A DNA stretch of 64,000 bases from Ruminococcus sp. (GCA_017404145.1 JAFRCW010000027.1:46424-110423); one strand, 5' to 3'; positions 1-8,924 are shown, counted from the stretch's first letter. Translations and numbers: made by a program. The notes: a model not told the origin generated them from the sequence alone.

Positions 1-824
1 CCTTCGGCGCGTTCGGTCTTTGTCACAACCAGATCGACGCCGTAGGCGATCGCTCCGATGACAGAATAGCCTGTCCCTGCTCCGGTGCGGAAGTTCACAC
101 CGTCGTCGGAAGTAATGCGGTAGACATCGCCCTGAGGCGTTGTCGTCTGTGGCTCTGTTACAGCGGTGTTCTCATACTCGCCGATATAAATATAACCTTG
201 GAAAATCCAGCTTGATCTGCCGTTTGACGGATCGGAAACCGGCGCGGTGGAGGTATAGAACTCGTCGCCTCCCCATGCGGAATTGGAGAAGGTGATGGTG
301 CCGTTCTCGATTTTTTCCACTACCGCTACGTGACCGGAAGTCCCCGAAGAGTATACCCAGCAGGCAACAGCGCCGAGCTTAGGCGTCTGGCCGTAGGAAT
401 AGTAACCGTTCTCTTTGTTATAATCGTACCACAGATAAGCGCTGTAGACGGAAAGGTTCGGCTCTCTGCCGAGAATTTCATAGGCTCTGCCCCACGCATA
501 GCAGGTGCAGTTAGGCATTCCCCAGCCGTATTTATAGAACACATTCTTGTCGGAATAGTAATACTCGTTGCTGTAAGAGGGCGCAGAAAGACGCGGGGAA
601 TACGATGAGGCTCCCGAAACTGCGGGCGATTCATTCGATTCACGGCTGATACCGGAAGAATTCTTTGATTCTTCCCGATAGGATTTTGACGCGTCAATCA
701 TCACCGTATCAGGGTCAACGGGATCATCCGCCGGATGATTCGCGGCATAAGCCGCTGCCGCTATCGTACCTGCGGTAACGCTGAAAACCAAAAGAAAGGT
801 CAAAACTCTTTTGATTACTTTCAT
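1..824 (-). CDS. Secreted CHAP-domain protein with SH3-like domain (3' end outside window)
   Basis: Partial gene; about 274 codons are visible and the C-terminus lies beyond base 1. A signal peptide covers residues 1-27 (KR, a hydrophobic core, then AAAAYAAN). A Ser-rich linker follows. A CHAP-type amidase/peptidase fold spans about residues 85-215, with candidate catalytic Cys106 or Cys108 (NCTCYAWGRAYE) and His165 (GHVAVVE). An SH3_3-like segment starts near residue 233 (DGVNFRTGAGTGYSVIG). The family cleaves peptidoglycan peptides outside the cell. The start ATG at 824 has GGGAGG about 7 nt upstream. Unlike the CHAP lysin at 11.1-12.0 kb it has a signal peptide, so it is more likely a cell-wall enzyme than a phage lysin. 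Confidence 0.8.
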   Translation of the reverse strand, partial: MKVIKRVLTFLLVFSVTAGTIAAAAYAANHPADDPVDPDTVMIDASKSYREESKNSSGISRESNESPAVSGASSYSPRLSAPSYSNEYYYSDKNVFYKYGWGMPNCTCYAWGRAYEILGREPNLSVYSAYLWYDYNKENGYYSYGQTPKLGAVACWVYSSGTSGHVAVVEKIENGTITFSNSAWGGDEFYTSTAPVSDPSNGRSSWIFQGYIYIGEYENTAVTEPQTTTPQGDVYRITSDDGVNFRTGAGTGYSVIGAIAYGVDLVVTKTERAE

Positions 825-970
825 CGGGCAAACCTCCCATTTTAATTCTTTAAAATAATTCTTATTTAGCATTATACTATATCTATGGAAAAAATGGAAG
901 ATTTATGACAAAACTGTGATAAAAAAATCAGCGTCCTCATCAGAGAACGCCGTGAAAGGAGTTTTACCGC

Positions 971-1645
971 TTATAATACATAGTTGAGGATCGCGAAATA
1001 CTGCAGGACACAGCCGATCACCACAAAGATATGGAACACGCCGTGGATATAACGCTTCTTCTTTCCGATCACATAGAGCACCGCGCCGATCGTAAAAGCG
1101 ATACCTCCGTAGAGCAGAATTAAAAATCCGCTCATCGTCATCGCTTCTATCGTCGCCATCAGACAGGCAATCACACACCAGCCCATACCGATGTAGCACG
1201 CCATCGACATTTTTTCAAACCGCTTAAGATCGATCACGTTGAGCGTTACGGCAAGCGCCGCCATCCCCCACTCCACGCCGAAGATACTCCACGCCAGCGC
1301 AGGGTTGACCGTTCTGACGCCGCAGAGCAGGATCGGCGTATAGGTGCCGGCAATCAGAAAATAGATGTCACAGTGGTCGATGATCCTCAGCACCTTCTTC
1401 GCGTTTGATCGGGGCAGTCCGTGGTAGACGCTCGAGATCACGAACATAATCACCAGCGTCGTTCCGTAAACAGAACCGGACACCACTGCCCACACGTCAC
1501 CGCGTATCGCCGACGTTATGACCATCCACGCCAAAGCCGCGACAGCAAAGACGCCTCCCACGATATGGGACACCATATTCAATATTTCTTCGCCCTTGGA
1601 ATAGGACGGCAGCTGGGTTTTCAGCGTTTTAGCAGTAGATGCCAT
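971..1645 (-). CDS. Hemolysin III (TrhA/YqfA, PAQR-related) family membrane protein
   Basis: 224 residues with about seven predicted membrane segments. Family signatures are present: an N-terminal SHIVGG, a central SSVYHGL with an HCDIYFLIAGTYTP block, and a C-terminal HGVFHIFVVIG. The His and Asp residues in these blocks correspond to the metal-binding set of the PAQR fold. Members affect membrane physiology; the hemolysin name is historical. Start ATG at 1645 follows AAGGAG. It is monocistronic, with DegV upstream on the same strand across a 95-bp gap holding a short GCGGGCAGCGCCCGC palindrome. Confidence 0.85.
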   Translation of the reverse strand: MASTAKTLKTQLPSYSKGEEILNMVSHIVGGVFAVAALAWMVITSAIRGDVWAVVSGSVYGTTLVIMFVISSVYHGLPRSNAKKVLRIIDHCDIYFLIAGTYTPILLCGVRTVNPALAWSIFGVEWGMAALAVTLNVIDLKRFEKMSMACYIGMGWCVIACLMATIEAMTMSGFLILLYGGIAFTIGAVLYVIGKKKRYIHGVFHIFVVIGCVLQYFAILNYVL

Positions 1646-1739
1646 AAACCGCTCCTTATCATATAAATCGGGTGCGGGCAGCGCCCGCCGTTCATTTTTC
1701 AGTCTTCTCAGTTTTCAGCATTCATTACGCCGCAGGCGT

Positions 1740-2633
1740 TTACGCGTCTTCTCTGCCGGTACCGAGGAAGTACAGCGCGGTTGTGCCGCAGCCGGTATGA
1801 CAGCCGATCGTAGTACCGATATAGTAGATCGGGATATCCTTGACGTTTTTGAACCTTTTGAGCACCAAGCTCTTGACATATTCCGCGTCTTCTATACAGT
1901 CGGAATGAGAAATATAACAGGGACCGGCGTATTTCAGACCGTCAAAGGCGTGCTGCTCCATCTTATCGACGAGCGCCTCGAGCACCTTCTTCTTGGTTCT
2001 GACCTTATTGATAACGACGAGCTTGCCGGAGGGGCTGACGTCCATCAGAGGACAAATCTGGAAGATACCGCCGATCACGCCGGAGACCTTAGAGACTCTG
2101 CCGCCTTTGATAAAATAAGACAGATCGGTGGAACAGAACCAGTGCTGTACATCATGTCTGTGTTCCAGCGCCCACTGATAGGCTTCTTCGATCGAGAGTC
2201 CTTCTTCGCGTTTCTTCACAACAAGGTCAACAAACAGTCCCGAACCGGAGGACGCACACAGAGAATCCACGACATAGATTTTCTGATCGGGGAAATCCTT
2301 ACTGAGCATATCCGCCGCTGTGGTTGCGGACTGCACAGTATTGGAAATCCCCGAGGACAGACAAATATGCAGGATGTCCTGTCCCGATTGCAGCAGGTCG
2401 GTAAAATAGTCGACATATTCGCCTACGGACACCTGAGAGGTGGAGGTATCCTCCAGCGCTCTGATATGATCATAGAATTCCTGCGGCTTCATCGTCTGCC
2501 ACAAGTCGTCGGTATAGCTTTTTCCGCCTAATACATAGTGAAATCCGATACACTTGATATTCGCTTCTTCATAGTGTTCCTTCGTCATATCTGTTGTGGA
2601 ACAGCAGCTGATGATATAAGACATGGTGTTCAT
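1740..2633 (-). CDS. DegV family fatty-acid-binding protein
   Basis: About 297 residues, the normal DegV length. The N-terminal motif SYIISCCSTTDM corresponds to the usual IVTDSTADL lipid-carboxylate motif. Later family blocks include HICLSSGISNTVQSA, YVVDSLCASSGSGL and GGRVSKVSGVIGGIFQICPLM. DegV/FakB proteins bind fatty acids and present them to a FakA kinase; no fakA is visible here. The ORF is open upstream, but I place the start at the ATG at 2633, just after GGGAG. The ATG at 2624 (MSYIIS) is an equally likely alternative. Confidence 0.85.
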   Translation of the reverse strand: MNTMSYIISCCSTTDMTKEHYEEANIKCIGFHYVLGGKSYTDDLWQTMKPQEFYDHIRALEDTSTSQVSVGEYVDYFTDLLQSGQDILHICLSSGISNTVQSATTAADMLSKDFPDQKIYVVDSLCASSGSGLFVDLVVKKREEGLSIEEAYQWALEHRHDVQHWFCSTDLSYFIKGGRVSKVSGVIGGIFQICPLMDVSPSGKLVVINKVRTKKKVLEALVDKMEQHAFDGLKYAGPCYISHSDCIEDAEYVKSLVLKRFKNVKDIPIYYIGTTIGCHTGCGTTALYFLGTGREDA

Positions 2634-2825
2634 TTCTCCCTTACTTCTTTTTCCGTGATATATTTGCGCAAATCGATCACGCATACATTCTTGCACAAGT
2701 CGCGGTCAAATACAATCTATTGTAATCCTTTTTTTCTCTACAAAGGCAGATCCGTCATTCTACGGCAAAAAAAGAATCAGTAGAACTGAAAAAATCAGCT
2801 CTACTGACAGTAGAAATGCAGACAT

Positions 2826-3419
2826 TCACTTGCTTTTCGGACGGTTTTTGATATAGAACGACAGGATGATAATGATCTGAGCAGGAACACCGATGATAAA
2901 CAGCTGCCACCAGTTATATTGCAGAAAGCTCAGATACACCGAGGTAATAATGCCCCACACAATACCCGAAATGATATACAGGTTCGAATGCTTCTTGCCC
3001 CAGATGGAGTTGAGCACCAAAACGGTAATCAGCGTCACGGGAATATAATAGACAAAAGCGATCCACGGCAAAACGCCTGTACTCAGCCAGATGATCACGA
3101 AGATCAGTACCGTCAGCGCCAGAATTCCCGCTACGACTACCCAAGTGATCACCTTTCTCGAATAGCGATGCACTTTCTTCTCTGGCTTCTTAAGGGGTTC
3201 TCCCTCTTTATGTTCACTGAGAAGATCGTCCACGGTCACGCCGAAGAGCTGTGACATCTGTTTGAGTACATATGCATCCGGAAGCGACTCGCCTCTCTCC
3301 CACTTGGAGACGGACTTGTCGGAATAGTTTATTTTTTCTCCGAGCTGCGCCTGGGTCATTCCCGAAGATACACGAAGCTCGGTTATATTCTTTGCGACAA
3401 TTTTTTTGAAATCGTTCAC
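2826..3419 (-). CDS. XRE-family transcriptional regulator with C-terminal membrane domain
   Basis: An N-terminal helix-turn-helix of the Cro/CI type occupies about residues 1-60 (MTQAQLGEKINYSDKSVSKW, then the ERGESLPD turn). A basic linker follows, then four hydrophobic segments. Clostridial regulators of this design are usually autoregulated or act on a neighbouring transporter; the ligand is unknown. I chose the GTG at 3419 (VNDFKKIVAKN), because the family normally begins here. A TTG at 3449 would add 10 residues but has no ribosome site. Confidence 0.75.
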   Translation of the reverse strand: MNDFKKIVAKNITELRVSSGMTQAQLGEKINYSDKSVSKWERGESLPDAYVLKQMSQLFGVTVDDLLSEHKEGEPLKKPEKKVHRYSRKVITWVVVAGILALTVLIFVIIWLSTGVLPWIAFVYYIPVTLITVLVLNSIWGKKHSNLYIISGIVWGIITSVYLSFLQYNWWQLFIIGVPAQIIIILSFYIKNRPKSK

Positions 3420-3479
3420 GGTATCACCATAATACTTGCATTTATTCAAAGAGTTTTGATTTTGACATCAGTAAAAAGT

Positions 3480-3508
3480 ATTTTATCATAAACAATCATA
3501 AAAATCAA
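3480..3508 (-). promoter_or_regulatory. Sigma-A promoter of the XRE regulator
   Basis: Reading the minus strand, TTGATT (3508-3503) and TAAAAT (3485-3480) are separated by 17 nt. It lies about 60 bp upstream of the regulator start. Confidence 0.6.
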
Positions 3509-3528
3509 GTCCAACCGGGAATTTGATA

Positions 3529-3558
3529 TTGACAAAATTCGAATAAACGTGCTATAAT
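3529..3558 (+). promoter_or_regulatory. Consensus promoter of the small toxin-like transcript
   Basis: A perfect TTGACA (3529-3534) and a perfect TATAAT (3553-3558) with an 18-nt spacer. Predicted transcription start is near 3565, giving a leader of about 90 nt before the peptide ATG. Confidence 0.85.
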
Positions 3559-3601
3559 TGCTTATACAATTCTATAGCCCGGAAGCAGAAATGCTGAAAG
3601 G

Positions 3602-3648
3602 AATTACAGGGAACAGTAATCGCGGTTAGCACTTCTCTATGAGAGGTG
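3602..3648 (+). promoter_or_regulatory. Structured 5' UTR of toxin-like mRNA: long-range pairing element and sequestered ribosome site
   Basis: AATTACAGGGAA (3602-3613) and GCGGTTAGC (3622-3630) are exact reverse complements of TTCCCTGTAATT (3798-3809) and GCTAACCGC (3780-3788) downstream of the peptide. Directly after them, CACTTCTC (3630-3637) pairs with GAGAGGTG (3641-3648; one G-U) across a TAT loop, burying the ribosome site. Long-distance 5'-3' pairing and a hidden Shine-Dalgarno are hallmarks of type I toxin mRNAs. Confidence 0.7.
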
Positions 3649-3656
3649 GTGATACT

Positions 3657-3731
3657 ATGAGTGAGTATCTGGCACTGATAATAGTGATTCTCATAGCAGC
3701 CACAGGCTACATAGCTATCATAAAGAAATAA
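3657..3731 (+). CDS. 24-residue single-pass membrane peptide, putative type I toxin
   Basis: A short ORF beginning MSEYLALIIVILIAATGY and ending in two lysines: one hydrophobic helix with a basic tail. That is the architecture of TxpA/BsrG/Fst-type or holin-like toxins, which insert in the membrane when made in excess. The ribosome site AGGTGGTG lies 5 nt upstream but is inside a hairpin. Supporting context: a perfect sigma-A promoter, a bidirectional terminator just after the stop codon, and an opposing promoter for an antisense RNA over the 3' end. I do not recognise a named family member, so the toxin role is inferred from architecture only. Confidence 0.65.
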   Translation: MSEYLALIIVILIAATGYIAIIKK

Positions 3732-3759
3732 TCGCCCTTGCTGGCACAAGGACGATTAT
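3728..3759. terminator. Bidirectional hairpin at the toxin/antitoxin overlap
   Basis: ATAATCGCCCTTG (3728-3740) pairs with CAAGGACGATTAT (3747-3759) except for one C-A mismatch. T-rich runs follow on both strands (CATTTTTAATC on plus, TTTCTTT on minus). A second small hairpin, AACCGC-AAA-GCGGTT followed by TT, lies at 3783-3799 and could end a longer toxin mRNA. Confidence 0.7.
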
Positions 3760-3805
3760 CATTTTTAATCTTTCCTTAGGCTAACCGCAAAGCGGTTTTC
3801 CCTGT
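3728..3805 (-). ncRNA. Candidate antisense antitoxin RNA
   Basis: The predicted RNA starts near 3805, just downstream of the minus-strand promoter at 3840-3812, and ends at the bidirectional hairpin, so it is about 80 nt. It is fully complementary to the 3' part of the toxin mRNA. Its first bases (ACAGGGAA, then GCGGTTAGC) repeat those of the toxin mRNA 5' leader, so intramolecular folding of the toxin mRNA and antitoxin binding would compete for the same 3' sequence. It holds no convincing ORF. Ends are predicted, not measured. Confidence 0.6.
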
Positions 3806-3811
3806 AATTTT

Positions 3812-3840
3812 ATTTTATACGGAAAAAGATGATTTGTCAA
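3812..3840 (-). promoter_or_regulatory. Promoter of the antisense RNA
   Basis: On the minus strand TTGACA (3840-3835), a 17-nt spacer and TAAAAT (3817-3812). It starts 5 bp after the stop codon of the ABC ATPase gene, so it is intergenic and dedicated to the antisense transcript. Confidence 0.75.
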
Positions 3841-3844
3841 GGGT

Positions 3845-4588
3845 TTATAATACCTTTGCCAAAAAGCTCTTGAGTCGGTCGGACTGCGGGTTGTCGAAGA
3901 TCTCGGTGGGTGTACCCTCCTCCACGATCACGCCGCTGTCCATAAAGACGACGCGTGAGCCGACCTCTTTCGCAAAGCCCATTTCGTGGGTAACGACCAC
4001 CATCGTCATACCGTCGCGGGCCAGCTCCTTCATAACGTCGAGCACTTCGCCGACCATCTCGGGGTCAAGCGCCGAGGTAGGCTCGTCAAAGAGCATCACA
4101 TCCGGTTCCATACACAGCGCTCTGACGATTGCGATACGCTGCTTCTGACCGCCGGAAAGCTGAGACGGATAGGCGTCTGCGCGATCGGCTAAGCCTACAC
4201 GCTCCAAGAGGGCCTTGGCTTTTTCCTCCGCCTGCGCTTTGGACTTCTTCAAAAGCTTCTGCGGACCGATGGTCATATTCCTGAGCACGGTCATATTCGG
4301 GAAGAGGTTGAAGTGCTGGAACACCATACCCATCTTCCGGCGGTGCTTATTGATGTTGACATAGGGAGCGGTAATGTTCTCTCCCTCAAAGAGGATCTCT
4401 CCGGAGGTCGGCAACTCCAGAAGATTCAGCGCGCGCAGGAAGGTGGACTTTCCCGAGCCGGAGGGACCGACGATCACGATAACCTCTCCGCGCCTGATCT
4501 CCATACTCACGCCGTCAAGCGCATGAATCGTACCTTCGGAAAAGTGCTTTTCAAGGTTGTTGACCCGGATCAAAACATCAGCGTTCAC
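3845..4588 (-). CDS. Polar amino acid ABC transporter ATP-binding protein (GlnQ/ArtP family), system 1
   Basis: 247 residues. Walker [10 protein letters not shown] at 41-49, Q-loop in [10 protein letters not shown], signature LSGGQKQR, Walker [13 protein letters not shown] and H-loop [10 protein letters not shown] are all intact. It powers amino acid import with the permease encoded just upstream. The GTG start at 4588 overlaps the permease stop by 11 nt, so translation is probably coupled. Very similar to the second ATPase at 7.1-7.8 kb. Substrate cannot be assigned from sequence. Confidence 0.93.
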   Translation of the reverse strand: MNADVLIRVNNLEKHFSEGTIHALDGVSMEIRRGEVIVIVGPSGSGKSTFLRALNLLELPTSGEILFEGENITAPYVNINKHRRKMGMVFQHFNLFPNMTVLRNMTIGPQKLLKKSKAQAEEKAKALLERVGLADRADAYPSQLSGGQKQRIAIVRALCMEPDVMLFDEPTSALDPEMVGEVLDVMKELARDGMTMVVVTHEMGFAKEVGSRVVFMDSGVIVEEGTPTEIFDNPQSDRLKSFLAKVL

Positions 4589-5636
4589 TCTTTCTCAGCC
4601 TCCTCTCCACAATACCGACCAGCTTGGTCATCAAAAGGACGATCACCAGATATATCAGCGCCAGCGCGATCAGCGGCATAAACGCCGAGAAGGTCGCGCC
4701 GCGGATGGAGTTCGCGGCTCTGGTCAGATCCATGACGCCGACATAGCCCGCGATAGAGGTTTCCTTTAACAGCGCGATGAACTCGTTGAGCAAAGTGGGC
4801 AGCACATTTTTGAACACCTGCGGAATGATGATATAAAACATCGTCTGCACATAGTTAAATCCGATCGAACGGCCTGCTTCGAACTGACCCTTGTCAATCG
4901 ACATAATGCCGCCTCTGAGGATCTCCGCTACATACGCGCCCGAGTTGATACCGAAAGCGATGATCGCGATCAGGATATCGTTGGTGGAGCTTGCCAGAAT
5001 GATAAAGTAGATAATCAGCAGCTGAACAACCACAGGAGTTCCCCTGATGATGGTCAGATACACCTTGCACACACTGTTAAAGAACTTCAGATAATAATAT
5101 CCCAAGCTCTTCTGATACCGCATACTTTCGACATTGTTGTCATAGGTGGTTCTCACAGCGGCAACCGCAACGCCGATAACCACACCCATCAAAGCCGCGC
5201 ACAGTGTGATGATGATCGTGTTCTTCAGACCGATGAGCAAGGAAACCCAGCGATCCTTATCAATGAAATTCAGGATAAAATCCTCTTTAAAGCTCTCCGA
5301 ATTCCCGACGCAGTACAGAATCAGCCACACCAGTAAAACGATCAGCGCCAGCCCCAGGCTGACGAGGCTGACAATCAGCGCGATTCTGGAAAGAATCAGG
5401 GCGATACGCATCTTCTTCTCCCCTGTGCCGGAAGCGCAGCGTCTTTTCGTATAGCTGAAGGCAATCGACGCCATGATCAAACCGGCAACCGAAAAAGTCA
5501 CCGCCAATGCCGCAAAAGACATCGCAAACAGCACAGCGATCAAGCCGGCAAACAGTACGGACAACGCCAGCGCGATGATGGACAGCACAAGCGCAACGCC
5601 GGCTTCTTTCTTCTTTTTTGTAATTGTCTCTCCCAT
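4578..5636 (-). CDS. Polar amino acid ABC transporter permease (HisM/GlnP family), system 1
   Basis: 352 residues, longer than the usual 220. The first 135 residues hold about four extra hydrophobic segments before the conserved permease domain. The EAA loop is clear near residue 255 ([20 protein letters not shown]). The paralogue at 7.8-8.9 kb carries the same kind of N-terminal extension, so it is a shared trait and not a fusion artefact. Start ATG at 5636 follows GAGGGA. It is separated from its binding-protein gene by 440 bp filled with a terminator and a structured repeat. Confidence 0.9.
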   Translation of the reverse strand: MGETITKKKKEAGVALVLSIIALALSVLFAGLIAVLFAMSFAALAVTFSVAGLIMASIAFSYTKRRCASGTGEKKMRIALILSRIALIVSLVSLGLALIVLLVWLILYCVGNSESFKEDFILNFIDKDRWVSLLIGLKNTIIITLCAALMGVVIGVAVAAVRTTYDNNVESMRYQKSLGYYYLKFFNSVCKVYLTIIRGTPVVVQLLIIYFIILASSTNDILIAIIAFGINSGAYVAEILRGGIMSIDKGQFEAGRSIGFNYVQTMFYIIIPQVFKNVLPTLLNEFIALLKETSIAGYVGVMDLTRAANSIRGATFSAFMPLIALALIYLVIVLLMTKLVGIVERRLRKSER

Positions 5637-5736
5637 AGAGTTCCCTCATACCGAAAAAAACAGAAGAACCGTTTTATTCCGGAATCTATATTCACAATGA
5701 TTGGATCAAGCGCAGACGCGCCGATGCTTTTTTCAT

Positions 5737-6014
5737 TAACCAACCGAGAACAAATCCGAATCCGGTTTTGACGGGCATATTTGCCCCCGCTCATTGTTAA
5801 AATCCTTGCGAACCCGTCAGGGTTCGCTGCGGTTTTGCCGCGATCGGACGCAAATCTGCTCCGGCAAAACTCCAAAGGACTGAAAATGAGCAAGATTTCG
5901 TGCAAGTCTCGGTGCAGAAAGTGCAGGCAGGCTGGCGCCTGCCAAGGTTGATAAGCCGAGAATTGCCGAAATATTGCCATTTGCAGCGGGTTCAGATTTA
6001 TTCTCGGTTGGTTA
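5737..6014. repeat. Structured inverted-repeat element, family G copy 1 (278 bp)
   Basis: The ends TAACCAACCGAGAA (5737-5750) and TTCTCGGTTGGTTA (6001-6014) are exact inverse complements, and pairing continues imperfectly inward for about 15 more bases. Inside, read on the minus strand, are hairpins GGCAGGC-GCCA-GCCTGCC, TGCA-CTTTC-TGCA, GCGAACCC-TGAC-GGGTTCGC and GGGCA-AATA-TGCCC. The same sequence order is found at 9840-10003 and 63862-64000. This element fills most of the gap between binding protein and permease; no gene is seen in the gap. Confidence 0.75.
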
Positions 6015-6025
6015 CGGTTGATACA

Positions 6026-6054
6026 GCAAAATCGGGGCGAAATCTTCGCCCCGA
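6026..6054 (-). terminator. Terminator after binding protein, system 1
   Basis: Minus-strand hairpin TCGGGGCGAA / TTTCGCCCCGA followed by TTTT, 20 bp after the binding-protein stop codon. It should reduce read-through to the permease and ATPase and keep the binding protein in excess. Confidence 0.8.
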
Positions 6055-6075
6055 CAGGTTGAATCTTTATTGAGA

Positions 6076-6873
6076 TTATTTTGCTGTGATGTACTTATCA
6101 ATGATGCTCTGTACGGTACCGTCGGCGATCAGCTTCTCCAAAGAAGCGTTGACCTTCTCGAGCAGTTCCTTGTTTTCCTTCGCAAAGCAGATCGCATAGT
6201 CCTCTTCCACATACTCGGTTTCGAGAACGACTAAACCCTCGTTAGCGGCAACATAAGACTTCGCAGGCTCGTTGTCGATGATGACAGCCTGAACCTTACC
6301 CGCTACCAGAGCGGCAACCGCGTCGTTACCGGTCTGATACTGAACCACTTCACACTTGGTGTCGGCAAGATCTTCGGAAGCGTAGATGTCGCCGGTGGTG
6401 GACAGCTGAACGCCTACCTTGTATTCGCCCGCGGCGATATCGTCAAAGTTCTTGATCTCGGAACCCTCGGGAACGATGATCGCCTGAATGCCCTTCGCAT
6501 AAGAAGTGGAGAAGGATACGGACTGAAGTCTTTCCTCGGTGACGGTCATACCCGCCATACCCATATCATACTTGCCGGTTTGAACGCCCGCAATAATGGA
6601 ATCGAACTCGATATCAACGATCTCAAGCTCCATGCCAAGATCCTTCGCGATAGCCGCGGCGATCTCCGCGTCGATACCGACGATCTCGGTGCCCTCATAA
6701 TACTCATAGGGCGGGAAGTAAGCGTTGGTAGCCATGGTCAGTGTCGCCTTATCGGCAGTGCCGTCAGCGGCAGTCTCGTCAGAGGAAGTTGTCTGACTGT
6801 TGGAGCAGCCAGCTAAAACCGCAACGGAAGCGATCATAACGACCGCTAAAATAAGAGCCAATAATTTTTTCAT
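6076..6873 (-). CDS. Amino acid ABC transporter substrate-binding lipoprotein, system 1
   Basis: 265 residues of the SBP_bac_3 fold. The lipoprotein signal ends in VLAGC, so Cys22 would be lipidated and the protein anchored outside the membrane. Family blocks seen: FPPYEYYEGTEIVGIDAEIA, YDMGMAGMTVTEERLQSVSF and IIDNEPAKSYV. It delivers a polar amino acid to the permease at 4.6-5.6 kb. First gene of its operon; GAGGT lies upstream of the ATG. Confidence 0.92.
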   Translation of the reverse strand: MKKLLALILAVVMIASVAVLAGCSNSQTTSSDETAADGTADKATLTMATNAYFPPYEYYEGTEIVGIDAEIAAAIAKDLGMELEIVDIEFDSIIAGVQTGKYDMGMAGMTVTEERLQSVSFSTSYAKGIQAIIVPEGSEIKNFDDIAAGEYKVGVQLSTTGDIYASEDLADTKCEVVQYQTGNDAVAALVAGKVQAVIIDNEPAKSYVAANEGLVVLETEYVEEDYAICFAKENKELLEKVNASLEKLIADGTVQSIIDKYITAK

Positions 6874-6929
6874 ACTTTTATACCTCTTTCTGTTTATTTA
6901 CAGAAGCGCTGCTTCTTTTTGCCTTTGTT

Positions 6930-6958
6930 ATTATAATACTTTTCGGATATGTATGCAA
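6930..6958 (-). promoter_or_regulatory. Promoter of ABC system 1
   Basis: Minus strand TTGCAT (6958-6953), 17-nt spacer, TATAAT (6935-6930), about 60 bp upstream of the binding-protein ATG. Confidence 0.65.
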
Positions 6959-7075
6959 CCGATTTTCTCACACACATCCAATTTCATTAATTCACACAAG
7001 GATTGATAAGAGCATAATAATTCAATATGTGTATTATTACCCATTTTATCACACTCAAACCGATGAAATCTCGGA

Positions 7076-7822
7076 TCAGAAAGACGTCAAAAAGGCTTTC
7101 AGACGATCGCTTCGCGGGTTCTCCAGAATATAGGGATCTCCCTGTTCGGCGATCACGCCATTATCCATAAAAATGACTTTGTCGGAAACATCGTGCGCGA
7201 AAGCCATCTCATGAGTGACAATAATCATCGTCATATGCCGTTCGGCAAGTCCTCTGATGACCTTGAGTACCTCTCCCGTCAGCTCGGGATCGAGCGCGGA
7301 GGTCGGCTCGTCAAAGCAGAGGATCGCCGGCTTGAGCGCCAGCGCTCTCGCAATTGCGACACGCTGCTGCTGTCCTCCCGAAAGCTCACAGGGATAATTG
7401 TTCACCTTATCTTTGAGCCCGACGCTCTCAATCAACTCCATCGCGGTTTCTCTGATCTCGGCTTCTGTTCCTTTTTTCAGCAGCTTGGGCGCGAGCATGA
7501 CGTTATCCAGTACAGAATACTGCGGGAAAAGGTTGAAGTTCTGGAACACCAAACCGAAGTGCAGACGGCGCAGACGCAGTTCGGAATCCGAACGGTTGTC
7601 ATAGTCGGTCTCACCGTCATAAATCACATGGTTTTTAACAATGATTTGTCCTTGATCGGCAAATTCAAGCGAATTCAAACAGCGCAGCAGGGTGGTTTTG
7701 CCGGATCCCGATGCGCCGATGATCGACAGCACCTGTCCCTGTTCCAGCGAAAAGTCAATACCTTTGAGCACATCGGTATCACCGAAGCTTTTGTACAAGT
7801 CTTTAACTTCTAAAATAGCCAT
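7076..7822 (-). CDS. Polar amino acid ABC transporter ATP-binding protein, system 2
   Basis: 248 residues with intact Walker A (GASGSGKTT), Q-loop ([10 protein letters not shown]), signature (LSGGQQQR), Walker B ([12 protein letters not shown]) and H-loop ([10 protein letters not shown]). Last gene of the second transporter operon, 13 bp after the permease. Start ATG at 7822 has GGAGGGG upstream. Paralogue of the ATPase at 3.8-4.6 kb. Confidence 0.93.
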   Translation of the reverse strand: MAILEVKDLYKSFGDTDVLKGIDFSLEQGQVLSIIGASGSGKTTLLRCLNSLEFADQGQIIVKNHVIYDGETDYDNRSDSELRLRRLHFGLVFQNFNLFPQYSVLDNVMLAPKLLKKGTEAEIRETAMELIESVGLKDKVNNYPCELSGGQQQRVAIARALALKPAILCFDEPTSALDPELTGEVLKVIRGLAERHMTMIIVTHEMAFAHDVSDKVIFMDNGVIAEQGDPYILENPRSDRLKAFLTSF

Positions 7823-7835
7823 TGCACGCCCCTCC

Positions 7836-8900
7836 TTACGCCTTGAAATAGCTCAACTTCTTCTCGATCCATCCGAACAGAAGAGTGAGAAGTCCCGAAA
7901 ACGCCAGATAGTAAACGCCGGTAAAGAACAGCGGCCAGATCACGCCGGAGATACCCTGACTGCCCTTTAAGAACGCCTGACCCGCCCAGATGACCTCCTG
8001 CAGGGCGATGATACGCGCCAAAGAAGTATCCTTAACAAGGGTAATGATTTCGTTGGACATGGGAGGGAGGATCCTCTTAACCATCTGCAAAAGTGTGATC
8101 TTAAAGAAAATCTGACCTTTGGAAAGTCCCAGAACCATACCCGCCTCCTGCTGTCCGTGGGGCACACCTTGGATACCGCCGCGGTAAATCTCGGAAAAGT
8201 AGCAGGCGTAGTTGATGATGAAAGCAACCGCAGACGCGATATAACGACCGGTTTCGCCGCCGCCCCAGATCGGATTGTGGAAAACCAGGCCGGGAAAATA
8301 ATAGATGATCAGCAGCTGAAGCATCAAAGGTGATCCGCGGATAATCCATACAAATACCCGTACTGCAGAGGATACCGGCTTGATCTGGGACATAGAACCA
8401 AACGCAATCAGCAAGCCCAGCGGGATCGCTCCCAGAAGTGTTATACCGAAAAGCTTCAGCGTCTGTAAAAAGCCAAGATTCAGCGCCCCGACAACCGTAG
8501 GGAACTGTTCAATGATCATCTGACCGTAATTGGCGACCGCCGATACGATCAGCCAGGTAAGAAGAGCGCCGAGGGATATGAGGCTTAATACCTCTGCAAT
8601 GGCAGCGATGACCCGTGCGGTCTTCACCTTCGTCTTTCGCTTCTTCTTTGAATAATTCTTTTTGATATATCGCAGGGTATACAGTGACAATGCCAGCATA
8701 ATAAACGGGCTCAATGCCGCCACTATCGACAAAACAACACGAAACACGGTCCCTGTAACCTGATCAAAAAACAGCGAAATGATAAACGACAATACGCCGG
8801 TAACAGCAGCGACCGCAAGCGGCGCAAAAAGAGAGATTATACTGAGCGCCAGCGCGATATTAGACTTTTTTTTCCGTTTTTGTTTGACTTTTTCTGCCAT
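7836..8900 (-). CDS. Polar amino acid ABC transporter permease, system 2
   Basis: 354 residues with an N-terminal extension of about 130 residues containing several hydrophobic helices, then the HisM/GlnP permease domain. EAA loop in [20 protein letters not shown]. The reading frame is open to 8921, but the ATG at 8900 ([11 protein letters not shown]) has AGGGA at a good distance and is the better start. It lies 69 bp after the binding-protein stop, with a hairpin in between. Confidence 0.9.
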   Translation of the reverse strand: MAEKVKQKRKKKSNIALALSIISLFAPLAVAAVTGVLSFIISLFFDQVTGTVFRVVLSIVAALSPFIMLALSLYTLRYIKKNYSKKKRKTKVKTARVIAAIAEVLSLISLGALLTWLIVSAVANYGQMIIEQFPTVVGALNLGFLQTLKLFGITLLGAIPLGLLIAFGSMSQIKPVSSAVRVFVWIIRGSPLMLQLLIIYYFPGLVFHNPIWGGGETGRYIASAVAFIINYACYFSEIYRGGIQGVPHGQQEAGMVLGLSKGQIFFKITLLQMVKRILPPMSNEIITLVKDTSLARIIALQEVIWAGQAFLKGSQGISGVIWPLFFTGVYYLAFSGLLTLLFGWIEKKLSYFKA

Positions 8901-8924
8901 ATTGGTTCCCTTTTCAAACACAGA

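Noticed and set aside
3602..3809. The inverted 12+9 bp repeats around the small peptide, considered as a MITE-like insertion
   Set aside because: Both promoters lie just outside or at the edge of the repeats and are oriented exactly as needed for a toxin and an antisense RNA; the arms do not match any other repeat in the window. A type I locus explains more.
5540..5980. 146-codon minus-strand frame between permease and binding protein
   Set aside because: It lies across the family G element and the start of the permease gene in another frame, and has no conserved pattern; it is not a gene.
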